NCBI GenBank assembly: GCA_958295755.1
Contig: OY282367.1
Coordinates: 1-64,000 of the forward strand
Direction: 5' to 3'
DNA length: 64,000 bases
From: an uncultured Acidimicrobiales bacterium
Lineage (GTDB): Bacteria; Actinomycetota; Acidimicrobiia; Acidimicrobiales; Hopanoidiivorantaceae
Part shown: piece by piece, positions 35,262 to 44,500 of the stretch
How the letters are laid out: the number at the start of each line of letters is the position of its first letter
Numbering within the stretch: position 1 is the first letter of the stretch
Program-made: the position numbers and the translations under genes
Notes under the pieces: model-generated
The model's input: only the letters and a program-made list of their open reading frames with translations
Told to the model about the DNA's origin: nothing
The model's database searches: none

Positions 35262-36668
35262 ATGAAACGCACACGCGGCATTCTTTTATCAGCAGTAATC
35301 TGCAGCTTGGCTCTGGTTGCTATGGCTTGTGGAAGCGACGATAACGATACTTCGCCCACGACAACTACTGCTGCTGAGCCAGATAAACCTCCTGCCGATT
35401 TGGATGTAGATGCGCCCGACAGCACAGATGCGCCCGACAGCACAGATGCGCCCGCTACTACCGGTGCCCCTGTTGCCACGACCGCAGCTCCGACTACGAC
35501 CGTAGCTCCGCCTTCGCCTACTACCGGGTTTGACGGCGACACCATCAATCTCGGCTACCTCACCGACGAGAGTGGTGGGCTAGCTATCGTAGGCATCCCT
35601 CTCAGAGACGGTGCCGAAGTGTATTGGGAGTGGGTCAACCAAAATCAAGGTGGCGTGGCTGGTCAATACAGGGTTGAGCTACTCGTGGCCGACACACAAG
35701 ACGATCCTGCTCAGTCCATCACAGAATATCAGCGAATCAAAGACGATGTGGTGATGTTCGCTGAGGTGCTTTCCACTCCACCTACCCAAGCTCTAGTTGA
35801 GTTTCTAAGAGAAGATAACATTGTGGCAGTGCCTGGTTCACTAGCTGGTGCGTGGGCCGGCGAAGCTGTCTTGTTGCCGAATGGTGCAGCCTATGAATAT
35901 GAGATGATCAACCTCGTGAATTGGTATGCCGATGAGTCGGGCTTAGCATCGACTGACGATGTGTATTGTGCTGTCCATGTGGACGATAAATACGGCAACG
36001 ACTCCATGCGCGGTGTTACTTTCGCAACCGAAGAACTGGGAATTGAGCTGTCAGAAACTCAGACCATCAATCGCGGCGACACCGATTTCACCGCACAAGT
36101 CTCTGCTATGGATGATGCTGGATGCACCGTCGTGTATGCAGTTACAGTGCCGTCTGAGCAAAACGGCATGTTGGCACAAGCTGATGCAATAGGCTTCAAC
36201 CCAACTTGGCTGGGCGCGTTGCCTTCATACCTTAACTTGTTTGCCGGCGGGCGTCCCGACCTCTATAGCAATTTCTATGTCGCTATTGACTCTCCGAATC
36301 TAAATGACACTTCTGTGCCCGCCATGGCCGATTTCTTGAGCAGGTTTGAAGAAATCAACGGAGGCACGCCCAACACCTTCCACCTGTCGGGCTATTTCCA
36401 ATCCATATCTGTACACGCTTTGCTTGAAAAGGCTGTAGAGCTGGGCGATCTGAGCCGTGACGGAATAGCCACAGCGATGGCACAACTTGGCGAAGTAGAC
36501 AACGGAGGTCTAGCAGCTGAGAACTATGTATACGGCCTGCCTGAAGACCGTGTTCCCACAAGTGCTGTGAGAATTTTCAAATTTGACCGCGATCAGCCCC
36601 CTAATTTCCTAAACGAAATTCAAGTCTACGATTCGCCCCTCAACGATAGCTTCCCACTGCTCGGCTAA
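35262..36668 (+). CDS. ABC transporter substrate-binding lipoprotein (branched-chain amino acid/amide type)
   Basis: The signal peptide ends in a lipobox (LVAMAC, Cys near 24), followed by an acidic/Thr-Pro linker of about 65 residues with an 18-nt tandem duplication. The mature domain starts INLGYLTDESGGLAIVGIPLRDGAEVY and matches periplasmic-binding fold type I (Peripl_BP_6) proteins that deliver amino acids or amides to LivHM. It lies 6.5 kb from livFGHM in the same orientation and is a plausible partner. The ribosome-binding site AAAGGAAA follows a 9-nt tandem repeat (35228-35255). Confidence 0.88.
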   Translation: MKRTRGILLSAVICSLALVAMACGSDDNDTSPTTTTAAEPDKPPADLDVDAPDSTDAPDSTDAPATTGAPVATTAAPTTTVAPPSPTTGFDGDTINLGYLTDESGGLAIVGIPLRDGAEVYWEWVNQNQGGVAGQYRVELLVADTQDDPAQSITEYQRIKDDVVMFAEVLSTPPTQALVEFLREDNIVAVPGSLAGAWAGEAVLLPNGAAYEYEMINLVNWYADESGLASTDDVYCAVHVDDKYGNDSMRGVTFATEELGIELSETQTINRGDTDFTAQVSAMDDAGCTVVYAVTVPSEQNGMLAQADAIGFNPTWLGALPSYLNLFAGGRPDLYSNFYVAIDSPNLNDTSVPAMADFLSRFEEINGGTPNTFHLSGYFQSISVHALLEKAVELGDLSRDGIATAMAQLGEVDNGGLAAENYVYGLPEDRVPTSAVRIFKFDRDQPPNFLNEIQVYDSPLNDSFPLLG

Positions 36669-36739
36669 GTTAATTGATCGCAGTCAATTGATGGCAGTCA
36701 AATTGTCAGTTGCCAAAAGCAATCAATCGCCTAGGGAGG

Positions 36740-37525
36740 TCAGTCGCCTAGGGAGTTGAGGATGTCGGCAAAAGTCTGGCACTCGTCGTCAGTTAAGACG
36801 GCGTAGTCGTTGGCGATTAGACGGTTGGTCTCGATTTCTATTTGTTGACGCCTCTCGGCTAGGTGGGAGACATCGGGGAACGGCGGTTGCCATTGAAACA
36901 TTTGGGCCACGCCTTCGCCACCTGGTCCAGACAGAATTGCTTCTAGTGGGGTCATACCGTCTGAGAGGATGGCGACGCTGTGGCGAGCGAACCGCAACTC
37001 CCTTAGCAGCATAAGCATGTGAGCAGCTAGGGCAGGAGTATCGGAGGGCCGGTCAGTCAAACGCCAACCGCAGAAGATCGGGGCTGCTGTGGGGGATGCG
37101 GCATCTACAACTTTTGCTACCAACTCACTGAGGCGTGCTAGCTCGGGGGTGTCTTCTAAGTTGGTGCGTCCCCAATCGTGGCAGGCTGGGGCGTAGTAAT
37201 AATGTGATGTGGGTATCGGGTTGACATATTTGACAATCTCGTTCCACGCGGTGCTCAATAATTCTGGAGCAACGACCACAGCAGCAGCCGTAACTTGCTC
37301 GCCGTCCACATTGCCTAACACACCGAAGCGTCCTGCCATATAGCTCGCCATTCCGTCAAGAGGTGCTTGGCCTTCGGGAGGGGGTTCGCACCCTTCGGTG
37401 AAGACATCTCCATGTGTAGCACCGACTTCGGCTGCTTTGGCGAAGGTGGCCATGTCCATCATGAACTTTCCACCCCAGTTGCCTATTGGGCCGCCAGTGA
37501 TTTCTGCACATTCCAGTGGGGTCAT
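36740..37525 (-). CDS. SCO6745/SalK-like protein
   Basis: The 261-residue product fits the SCO6745 family of actinobacterial proteins, some of which are found with natural-product genes (SalK). The family function is unsettled. Helical segments dominate. Conserved-looking blocks are ARHSVAILSDGMTPLEAIL near residue 180 and the tail LTDDECQTFADILNSLG. There is no signal peptide. The ATG at 37525 is preceded by AAAGGAGCAAA. A long T/G-rich repetitive spacer (37526-37678) separates it from the next gene. Confidence 0.65.
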   Translation of the reverse strand: MTPLECAEITGGPIGNWGGKFMMDMATFAKAAEVGATHGDVFTEGCEPPPEGQAPLDGMASYMAGRFGVLGNVDGEQVTAAAVVVAPELLSTAWNEIVKYVNPIPTSHYYYAPACHDWGRTNLEDTPELARLSELVAKVVDAASPTAAPIFCGWRLTDRPSDTPALAAHMLMLLRELRFARHSVAILSDGMTPLEAILSGPGGEGVAQMFQWQPPFPDVSHLAERRQQIEIETNRLIANDYAVLTDDECQTFADILNSLGD

Positions 37526-37678
37526 TTATTTGCTCCTTTTTGTTTGCTGGTTATTTTTATTGATTGTTTTGATTTTGTGAGTTTTGGTTGTTTTTATGAT
37601 TTATTGGTTGTCGCCGCAACTACTATTGGTTGTCGCCGCAGTTACAACGCAACTACAACGCTATTACAACGCAGCTAG

Positions 37679-38554
37679 CTACAAATAGCCAAGTTCTCTA
37701 GCTATGTCTTGAGCTTGAATAATCTTCAAGGGGTCATGTTTTTTGGAGTCGTAGCCTTCAATGCCATCGCCTTCTATGTCAGCACCTTCAATGCCAACAT
37801 CGGCAATATATGCCATTGCTTTGCCTACTGGTTCTGGTGGCGCACCACCCATTTCGCGCACCAGCCGCAATCTTGAGCCGGCAGCATCTACACGCTCTGT
37901 GATGACCACACCGGGATCCACGCTCAGCACTTCAATACCCTGTCCTTCATGTTCTTGCGCTAAACAGGGTGCCAAGCGGTTGAGGCCTGCTTTGGTTGTC
38001 GAATAGATGAGGCCGGAAGCTCCGTCATCTGAAAGTCTGAGGGCTCTGCTGTGGCTGGCTTGGGAAGAGAGGTTGAGAATTCTGCCGCCTCTGGGTTTGC
38101 CGTCTTCGCCCGGTGTCGACATGATCTGCAATGCCCGCTGGGTGATGATGAGTTGAGCTGTCAAGTTGCAGCAGATGCGCTTGACGATATGTTCAGGGTC
38201 GACATTTATGAAGAGGTCGGTGTTGCCTGGCCCCACATAGATAGCATTATTCACCAGCACATCTAACCTGCCCCATGTATCGAACACTTTGTCTACCGAG
38301 GGGGCTAAGGTGTCTTGCTCCAACAGGTCTAAGCGCACTCCTAAGCTTCGTTGACCTGCCTTTTGGATGGCTTCTTCGGTCTCAGAGAGGCTACCCGGTA
38401 GCATTACGCCAGATTCAGGTGCCAGTGCTGTGGGGTCGCCGGGTTGCAAGGTGCGTGCCGTGACAGCCACATAAAAGCCTCGTTCAGCCAGAGCGACAGC
38501 AGTCGCCTTGCCGATTCCTCGGCTGGCACCAGTAACGAGTGCGACCTTTGTCAT
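37679..38554 (-). CDS. Short-chain dehydrogenase/reductase
   Basis: This is a classical SDR: cofactor motif TGASRGIG at residue 9 onward, NNA near 108, and catalytic YxxxK as YSTTK following the LNLSSQAS strand. The cofactor choice and substrate are not determinable. Near the C-terminus a tandem duplication gives IEGADIEGDGIEGYD (37750-37800 on the + strand). The start at 38554 (MTKVALVTG) is the usual one; an upstream in-frame Met lacks support. It directly follows the D-aminoacylase gene on the same strand. Confidence 0.88.
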   Translation of the reverse strand: MTKVALVTGASRGIGKATAVALAERGFYVAVTARTLQPGDPTALAPESGVMLPGSLSETEEAIQKAGQRSLGVRLDLLEQDTLAPSVDKVFDTWGRLDVLVNNAIYVGPGNTDLFINVDPEHIVKRICCNLTAQLIITQRALQIMSTPGEDGKPRGGRILNLSSQASHSRALRLSDDGASGLIYSTTKAGLNRLAPCLAQEHEGQGIEVLSVDPGVVITERVDAAGSRLRLVREMGGAPPEPVGKAMAYIADVGIEGADIEGDGIEGYDSKKHDPLKIIQAQDIARELGYL

Positions 38555-38599
38555 AAATACTCTGGTGTCACAAATACTCTGGCACTGCGACACCCCTGC

Positions 38600-40387
38600 T
38601 TAGCGACGACCTCTGATGAGACCGCCGGGGCGGGCACCAGTGTCAACTCCGTTACGGCGCACCACTTCTCCGCCGGCAATAGTTGCCGCATAGCCTTCGG
38701 TGTCTTGTAGCAGACGGCGACCGTTAGCAGGCAGGTCAAATGCCATGCGGGGTGCCCGTAGGGTGAGGCGGTCGTGGTCTATCACATTGATGTCGGCTCG
38801 TTTGCCCACTTCAAGTGTGCCTCTGTCGCCCAAGCCGAAGAGCTGGGCTGTGTCATGAGTTTGCTTGCGTACTACCCACTCCAGTGGAAGTTGCTCGCCA
38901 CGGGTGCGGTCTCTCGTCCAGTGGGTGATCATAAAGGTGGGGATGGAGGCATCGCAGATCATCCCGCAGTGCGCCCCACCGTCACTTAGCCCCGACACCG
39001 ACTGCGGATGTGTCAGTTGTTCGCGGATCACATCGTGGTTGCCGTGGAAATAGTTGAAGAGCGGTAGCAACATCAAAGAGTGTCCGTCTTGCTCACAGAA
39101 CAAGTCGTATGCCATTTCAACTGGTGAGACGCCGGCACCCGCAGCTATAGCAGCTACTGTCTGGCTGGAGTCTGGTTCGTAGTTTGGCGGGTCGCCTAGC
39201 ACATATATGTTGCCAAGCTGTTCCATGATCATGGCACCCATTGAATCAAACAGTTGTGTTGGGTCGACAGGCAAGTCTTCCTCGTTAAGAATCTGCGCCT
39301 TGACTTTAGGATCGCGCATCCTCGCAACGCGCTCTTCAATTGGCAAGTCTGCCAGCGATATGTATGTGGGCCGTTTGGCGAAAATGTGATGGGTCTGCAG
39401 ACCTACGAGCAAGCCGAATGGGCGGGCCGCCACCTGCGGAAAAACTTGTGCTCCTTCGTCTAAAGCCTGAAGCGATTCTTCCATCATGTCTCTCCACAGA
39501 TCGGGCTGGGCTTGCACTTCTAGCAGGGCAAAAGTCACAGGACAACCTACCTCTGCCGACAGCCGCCTCATCCAGCTCATCTCTTTAGGAGGAGCGATAA
39601 GGTCAAGCCCGGCCGCTCCAGCAGGTGCTAGCTCAAACACACCGCCGCCGCCCGCAGCAAGCCCTCGTCCGAGGCCGAATAGCTCGTCTTCGGCGGCGAA
39701 AGTTCCGGGTACAGGTTCGCCGTCTATGGCTCGATGGCCGATAGTGCGACTAGTTGAAACTCCGAGCGCACCTGCTTCTACTGCTTCGCGCACAATGTCT
39801 GACATCTTTTGGATGTCATCAGAGTTCGCAGGTTCGTTGCGTGCGCCTCTGTCGCCCATCACATAGCCGCGCACAGCCCCGTGAGCGATCTGCGTGCCGA
39901 CATCTATGGCTAGCTTGCGGTCGTCAAGCACATCTAGATATTCTCCGAATGTCTCCCAACCCCAAGTTATGCCTTCAGACAGGGCTGCTCCGGGGATGTC
40001 TTCCACGCCTTCCATGAGGCCGATTAGCCAGTCTTCTTTGCCGGGGCGCACTGGTGCGAAACCAACCCCGCAGTTGCCCATCACGACCGTGGTCACGCCG
40101 TGTTGTGAAGAGGGTTCAAGCAGCTCGTCCCAAGTAACTTGGCCGTCATAGTGAGTGTGGACATCTACGAAACCGGGCGTCACCACCATGCCGTGTGCGT
40201 CCATTACTTCACGAGCGACCGCAGAGCCATTCACGCTGGCATCGGGACCAGCGGCAGGTGAAGAAATCCCAGTTTCGTGTCGGGTGACATCTACGATCTT
40301 TCCGTCCTTAACGGCAATGTCGCCGACAAAGCGGTCTTCGCCCGTCCCGTCTACTACGGTTCCGTTGGTTATCAGTAGGTCATACAT
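38600..40387 (-). CDS. N-acyl-D-amino-acid deacylase/amidohydrolase (D-aminoacylase family)
   Basis: The 595-residue metal-dependent hydrolase begins [17 protein letters not shown]. Metal ligands appear in [14 protein letters not shown], and NCGVGFAP is a D-aminoacylase signature. A late Asp is present in [11 protein letters not shown]. The C-terminal part closes the beta-sandwich ([13 protein letters not shown]). Members remove acyl groups from D-amino acids, or act on dihydropyrimidine-like or other amides; the substrate is inferred at family level only. It is upstream of the SDR gene and probably in one operon with it. Confidence 0.88.
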   Translation of the reverse strand: MYDLLITNGTVVDGTGEDRFVGDIAVKDGKIVDVTRHETGISSPAAGPDASVNGSAVAREVMDAHGMVVTPGFVDVHTHYDGQVTWDELLEPSSQHGVTTVVMGNCGVGFAPVRPGKEDWLIGLMEGVEDIPGAALSEGITWGWETFGEYLDVLDDRKLAIDVGTQIAHGAVRGYVMGDRGARNEPANSDDIQKMSDIVREAVEAGALGVSTSRTIGHRAIDGEPVPGTFAAEDELFGLGRGLAAGGGGVFELAPAGAAGLDLIAPPKEMSWMRRLSAEVGCPVTFALLEVQAQPDLWRDMMEESLQALDEGAQVFPQVAARPFGLLVGLQTHHIFAKRPTYISLADLPIEERVARMRDPKVKAQILNEEDLPVDPTQLFDSMGAMIMEQLGNIYVLGDPPNYEPDSSQTVAAIAAGAGVSPVEMAYDLFCEQDGHSLMLLPLFNYFHGNHDVIREQLTHPQSVSGLSDGGAHCGMICDASIPTFMITHWTRDRTRGEQLPLEWVVRKQTHDTAQLFGLGDRGTLEVGKRADINVIDHDRLTLRAPRMAFDLPANGRRLLQDTEGYAATIAGGEVVRRNGVDTGARPGGLIRGRR

Positions 40388-40605
40388 GGATGCTCTCCTT
40401 AGATTTTGGATGCTCTTCTTGATAGGTGATTTTCTTGATAGATGCTCTTCTTGATTTATCTACGAATTTGTGGTCTCTGAATTTGATTGGATTTGTGGAT
40501 TTGGTCGGATTTTCGCCGTTGAACCTATGCTAGCAGAGCCTACGATAAGCATTCAAATAAGGACAGGCATGCAGATGAGACAGACATGCAGATGAGATAG
40601 CACAT
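40388..40605. repeat. Intergenic spacer with short direct repeats
   Basis: The 218-bp spacer contains imperfect direct repeats. GATGCTCTTCTTGAT and its variants occur near 40388-40460, and GCAGATGAGAcaGACAT units occur at 40568-40600. There is no gene in it. This fits the general pattern of tandem duplications seen between genes here. Confidence 0.55.
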
Positions 40606-41808
40606 TCACCGACTTTCTGGCGGAATGTTGTGGGCTGCTATATAGTCGCCGAATAGTTTTTGGGCATCTTCTGGGGTGTAGCCGAAGTCGCCTAAGCGGT
40701 AAGAATGGCGGCCGTGTTTGCCTTGGGGGTTGTCGTCTAGCCAGTTTTGCATGGAGCGGCGCGTCTCATCTGTCATCTCCCAGCTGAGCCATTCGTATAT
40801 GTGTTGGGCGGTTCGCATTGGGTCTTCTATCATGTCGGCGTAGGCGATGTTGAGGAAGCGGTCGGGCTGAGCGGTTTGGGCTTCTTCCATGCGTTGAACT
40901 ATCATCTGCCAGACTTTCAGCCAGCGTGTGCGGATGTAGTTTGACCAGTCGTGGTCGCTGGTGTATTTGGTGAAGGTGGTGATTAGGTTGAGAACAGAGC
41001 CAAGGGAAGTGGCTGGGTCGCGGTGGGTGAGAATGATGCGGGCATCGGGGTAGGTGTGGAAGATTTCGGGCAGGGCGATGCTGTGATGGGGTGACTTCAG
41101 CACCCAGCGGCCGGGGGCTTCGCTTTGGAGCACTTGGAGGGCGATTTTGTGATAGTGGTAGGCATCGTGCTGGGGTTGGTTGGGATACCATTCGCCGTAG
41201 CTTGGCAGGTTCCAGAGGGTTTCGAAGAGCATAGAGCGGGCGGCTTGGGCCAGCAGAGTAACGCATTCGGTGGGGCCGTTTGGGGCTTCCCAGTGGATAG
41301 TTTTCATCTCGGGGCGGGCTTGTGAGAGGTATTCTTGGTTTTGCGCCATTGCTTCTATGCGAGGGTCGTTGGCGAAGGTTTCAGTGCGGGGTGGTGGCAT
41401 CGGATTGGAGGCTTCCCAACCCATAAGCGAGCGTGTGGCAGGGTCTTGATCGAGGAGGTAGCTGAGCAGGGTTGTGCCTGTGCGCCCGTGACCTGTGATG
41501 AAGACGGGGGAGACGATGGGGGAGTCGCCGATGTGAGGATGACTGCGTGCCCAGTCGAGCACGAGTAGGCGGTTGCGCAGGTAGGTTTCCAGTTGTGCTT
41601 CCAACATGAACTCGCCTGTCGGGTTGAGGTGCGACTCGGCTGTGGCGGAATGAAGGAGGGTGTCTAGGGCTTGACGCCAAGGGGATTGAATGGCGGCTGA
41701 GGTTGGGGCGGTAGGGGTGGGCACTTCCAGGGCATCAGGCAAGTCAAAATCGTCTAGTCCTGTTTGCTCGGTGGTCTTGGCAATGAGTGATTCAGCTGTG
41801 AGAGGCAT
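40606..41808 (-). CDS. Sulfotransferase family protein
   Basis: This is a PAPS-dependent sulfotransferase-like protein of 400 residues. The 5'-phosphosulfate loop is FITGHGRTGTTLLSYLL near residue 105, with LKSPHH and the 3'-phosphate-binding ARIILTHRDPATSLGS block near residue 250. Many actinobacterial members have unknown acceptors. A Thr/Ala/Pro-rich N-terminus precedes the core. It is divergent from the MOSC gene with a short spacer. Confidence 0.85.
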   Translation of the reverse strand: MPLTAESLIAKTTEQTGLDDFDLPDALEVPTPTAPTSAAIQSPWRQALDTLLHSATAESHLNPTGEFMLEAQLETYLRNRLLVLDWARSHPHIGDSPIVSPVFITGHGRTGTTLLSYLLDQDPATRSLMGWEASNPMPPPRTETFANDPRIEAMAQNQEYLSQARPEMKTIHWEAPNGPTECVTLLAQAARSMLFETLWNLPSYGEWYPNQPQHDAYHYHKIALQVLQSEAPGRWVLKSPHHSIALPEIFHTYPDARIILTHRDPATSLGSVLNLITTFTKYTSDHDWSNYIRTRWLKVWQMIVQRMEEAQTAQPDRFLNIAYADMIEDPMRTAQHIYEWLSWEMTDETRRSMQNWLDDNPQGKHGRHSYRLGDFGYTPEDAQKLFGDYIAAHNIPPESR

Positions 41809-41864
41809 GGTTTCTACTTTAGGTTTTTGCGATGCTTGTCGTAGGTCTTGGTAATCTCAAATTT

Positions 41865-42464
41865 ATGAATGAGACAATAACAGATGGGGCGACAGTAAGA
41901 GGGACGAGCGACGCGGCCAACGACGAGGTGGCAGCTGAGGGTAGAAGCCCTGCGCCAATGAGCGGGGTGGCCAACAGCGACGCGACCAACGGCGAGACGA
42001 CCAAGGGGCGGCTGGAAGCTATCTGGCTCAAGCGTGCTCATCGTGGGCAGATGGACGAAGTGGCGACTGCTGTGTTAGTGGAAGGGCAGGGGTTAGAGGG
42101 CAACGCCGACCAAGGCGGCAGACGGCAAGTGACGATTTTGTCTAAAGAGCGATGGGATGGGGCAGTTTCAGGGCTTGAGGCTGAGCAGATCGGGTCTCTC
42201 CACCCCAAAGACCGCCGTGCGAACTTGTTTGTCTCAGGCTTGGACTTGGAAGACACCAGAGGTTGGACTCTCATGATCGGCGGACATCACATGGTTATTG
42301 CAGGCGAAACCAAACCTTGTGCCCTAATGGACGACATATGCGATGGCCTACAAGATGCCCTGCGATCCCACTGGGGCGGCGGTGCCTACGCCCAAGTCGT
42401 AGACGGCGGCACAATCTCAGTCGGCGACGAGGTAACCCTCACCCCACCCTCTGAGAGCAACTGA
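41865..42464 (+). CDS. MOSC domain protein
   Basis: The MOSC fold begins at GRLEAIWLKRAHRG and includes EGQGLEGNADQGG, QVTILSKE and AGETKPCALMDD, where the conserved Cys would bind a sulfur or a molybdopterin-linked group. The N-terminal 45 residues are low complexity with an imperfect tandem duplication (41905-42000) and are not part of the domain. The start could also be ATG 41832. The partner enzyme is unknown. Confidence 0.8.
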   Translation: MNETITDGATVRGTSDAANDEVAAEGRSPAPMSGVANSDATNGETTKGRLEAIWLKRAHRGQMDEVATAVLVEGQGLEGNADQGGRRQVTILSKERWDGAVSGLEAEQIGSLHPKDRRANLFVSGLDLEDTRGWTLMIGGHHMVIAGETKPCALMDDICDGLQDALRSHWGGGAYAQVVDGGTISVGDEVTLTPPSESN

Positions 42465-42547
42465 ATTTTGTGATTTGCCAATACAACCTCTTGTGCTAAG
42501 TTCAAACCTATAAGTCATAAAGAAGATAATCAGCAACGGAGAGAAAC

Positions 42548-42715
42548 ATGCCAAAGTTATCTCAACAAAAATCGCCTTCGCCAAATGTGATGGAAGCTGC
42601 TGAAAAAGTAGCAGAGGCAGCCTTTGGGGTCAATCCTTCCCCAAAGAAGCTAGGCGAAGCAATGTATGACTTCGAAATGGAAGTTCGCAAAGACGAATCG
42701 AATAAGCAGCAATGA
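42548..42715 (+). CDS. Small 55-residue protein, first of a coupled pair
   Basis: An open frame of 55 codons is preceded by GGAGAG about 4 nt before the ATG. The product begins MPKLSQQKSPSPNVMEAAEK and is charged and helical, with no transmembrane segment. Its stop overlaps the start of the next gene (ATGA), which is strong support that both are translated. No family is recognised. Confidence 0.6.
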   Translation: MPKLSQQKSPSPNVMEAAEKVAEAAFGVNPSPKKLGEAMYDFEMEVRKDESNKQQ

Positions 42716-42918
42716 TGTGGTTCAACATTATCGCAACTGTTACTGCTTCGGCAGCTCTTCTTACGGCCCTTGCTACTCTATGGCAGGTGAGGCTAGCTAG
42801 TAAAGATCTAAGCCCATATCAATTTGCAAGAATTGCAACCGCTTCTGAGCGTACGGCGAACACCTTAGAGACTTACACAACCAAATTCGAAAGCCAAGAA
42901 GAAGATAACCCAATTTAG
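42712..42918 (+). CDS. Small single-pass membrane protein, 68 residues
   Basis: A hydrophobic N-terminal segment (FNIIATVTASAALLTALATLW) is followed by a charged tail. It is coupled by ATGA overlap to the 55-residue gene and lies 10 bp upstream of the luciferase-like oxidoreductase gene. It may be a phage-type or toxin-like small membrane protein, or a regulatory peptide; there is no recognised family. Confidence 0.6.
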   Translation: MMWFNIIATVTASAALLTALATLWQVRLASKDLSPYQFARIATASERTANTLETYTTKFESQEEDNPI

Positions 42919-42928
42919 GAGATACACC

Positions 42929-43909
42929 ATGCCTAACTATGAAATCCGCTATGACTTCCGTTGTCCGCCGGGCATCTGCCCTGTGGGGCCAGCCGATCTT
43001 TATGAGGCTGCATTAGAGCAGTGCGAGTGGGCTGAGTCGCTTGGCTTCACACGGGTTACAATCTCTGAACATCACGGCTCAGATGATGGCTATCTTCCAT
43101 CGTTGGTGGCTATGGGGTCGGCGATAGCGGCTCGCACCTCCAAGATGCGCATACGACTGGGGGCGATCATCGTTTCGCTTCACGACCCGCTCCGTCTTGC
43201 TGAAGACCTTGCAGTGCTAGACAACATCAGTCGCGGTCGCTTGGAGATTGTCATCGCCAACGGCTATGTACCTTCAGAGTTTGCCATGTTCGATGTAAAG
43301 CTCTCAGATCGGGTCAAGCTCGTGACTGAGGCTGTTGAAGCTATCAAAGGTGCTTGGACAGGCGAGCCTTTTGAATACAGAGGGCGGACGGTGCGAGTTA
43401 CGCCGAAGCCTTGCCAAAACCCTCGCCCGCCTATCGTTCTGGGTGGTGCGTCAGAAGGGGCAGCCCGCCGTGCCGCACGCATCGCAGATGATTTCATGCC
43501 TACGATGCCGCAGTTCTGGGATTTCTATCGTGACGAGCTTCAAAAGCAAGGCAAACCTGACCCCGGACCTCTGATGCAAGGGGCCAATATGTATCTGCAT
43601 GTCACCAACAATGTGGAACGCACTTGGGAGCAGATTGCCCCGCACGCTCTTCACGAGATGAACTCTTACGGGCAGTGGGCTGCCGAAGCAGAATCTGCGA
43701 CGGGCTATCAACCTGTGGACAACATAGAGATGCTGAAGGGAATGGGCATGCACAAGATTTTGACGCCCGCTGAGACGGTGGAGCTTGTGAGTGCTGTGCC
43801 AGATGACGGAGCTGTCTTATTTCATCCTCTTATGGGAGGGTTAGACCCTGAGATCGCGTGGGAGAATTTGCGCCTGTTCGAGTCGGAGGTTTTGCCACAT
43901 GTGAAGTAG
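42929..43909 (+). CDS. LLM-class flavin-dependent oxidoreductase
   Basis: The bacterial luciferase-like fold of 326 residues is evident from ISEHHGSDDGYLPSLVAMGSAIAARTSKMRI, a run of beta-alpha units, DNISRGRLEIVIANGY, and NPRPPIVLGGASEGAARRAARIADDF. Such enzymes use FMN or F420 (common in actinobacteria) to oxidise diverse substrates. Ribosome-binding site AGGAG is close to the ATG at 42929. The opposite-facing NTF2-like gene is next to it. Confidence 0.9.
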   Translation: MPNYEIRYDFRCPPGICPVGPADLYEAALEQCEWAESLGFTRVTISEHHGSDDGYLPSLVAMGSAIAARTSKMRIRLGAIIVSLHDPLRLAEDLAVLDNISRGRLEIVIANGYVPSEFAMFDVKLSDRVKLVTEAVEAIKGAWTGEPFEYRGRTVRVTPKPCQNPRPPIVLGGASEGAARRAARIADDFMPTMPQFWDFYRDELQKQGKPDPGPLMQGANMYLHVTNNVERTWEQIAPHALHEMNSYGQWAAEAESATGYQPVDNIEMLKGMGMHKILTPAETVELVSAVPDDGAVLFHPLMGGLDPEIAWENLRLFESEVLPHVK

Positions 43910-43945
43910 GCAATGTGAAGGAGGTGCCTACCTGAAGCGAGGTGT

Positions 43946-44371
43946 TTACCTGAAGCCTTGGGCTATGTGCTCGTGCCACCAAGCGGGAGCGTTATCCGTG
44001 AGGTTAGGTAGGTGAGAATAGTCATGCCAGCGAGTGATCATGCCGTCATGTACTTCCATTACCGAGGTGAAGGGATGATCTATGACTTCGCCTGTGTGGA
44101 AGACCCAAGTTTCGGTGTGCTCGGTCACTACGACGTCGCCTTCTGCGACCAAGTGCTTGGGGAAATGCCAATAGTTTTCCAAAGGTTCAATGCCCAACTT
44201 CAAACGGGAGATGATTTCTGCAGGGCCTGTTGCCCCTTGAGCATCTAGCCCCACATCAGTGTAGTGAGAGTCTTCGGTGAAGAAAGTCGCCATCTTCTCC
44301 CAGTTGCGGCGAAAATGCGCGTCCCAATAACGCTCAACGACTTGCTTATTGCGGGCTTCGTGCGTTCCCAT
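43946..44371 (-). CDS. NTF2-like/SnoaL-like domain protein
   Basis: This is a 141-residue cone-shaped NTF2 fold. RNKQVVERYWDAHFRRNWEKMATFFTEDS is the N-terminal helix pair; HYTDVG, GPAEIISRLKLGIEPL and TSVMEVHDGMITRWHDY follow. Family members act as hydrolases, isomerases or ligand-binding proteins; the active-site residues do not identify a substrate. It faces the flavin oxidoreductase gene. Confidence 0.85.
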   Translation of the reverse strand: MGTHEARNKQVVERYWDAHFRRNWEKMATFFTEDSHYTDVGLDAQGATGPAEIISRLKLGIEPLENYWHFPKHLVAEGDVVVTEHTETWVFHTGEVIDHPFTSVMEVHDGMITRWHDYSHLPNLTDNAPAWWHEHIAQGFR

Positions 44372-44500
44372 TTTGGTCTCCCTTTTGATTTGTAGGTATT
44401 GCTTTTTTGTGTTATTTTGGCGTCTAGCTTTGTTTTGTGGTTTTGTCTTGTAGCTTCGTCTTGATTTTTGCCTGAGATTATCTCTAAGGCGCGCTTCAGT

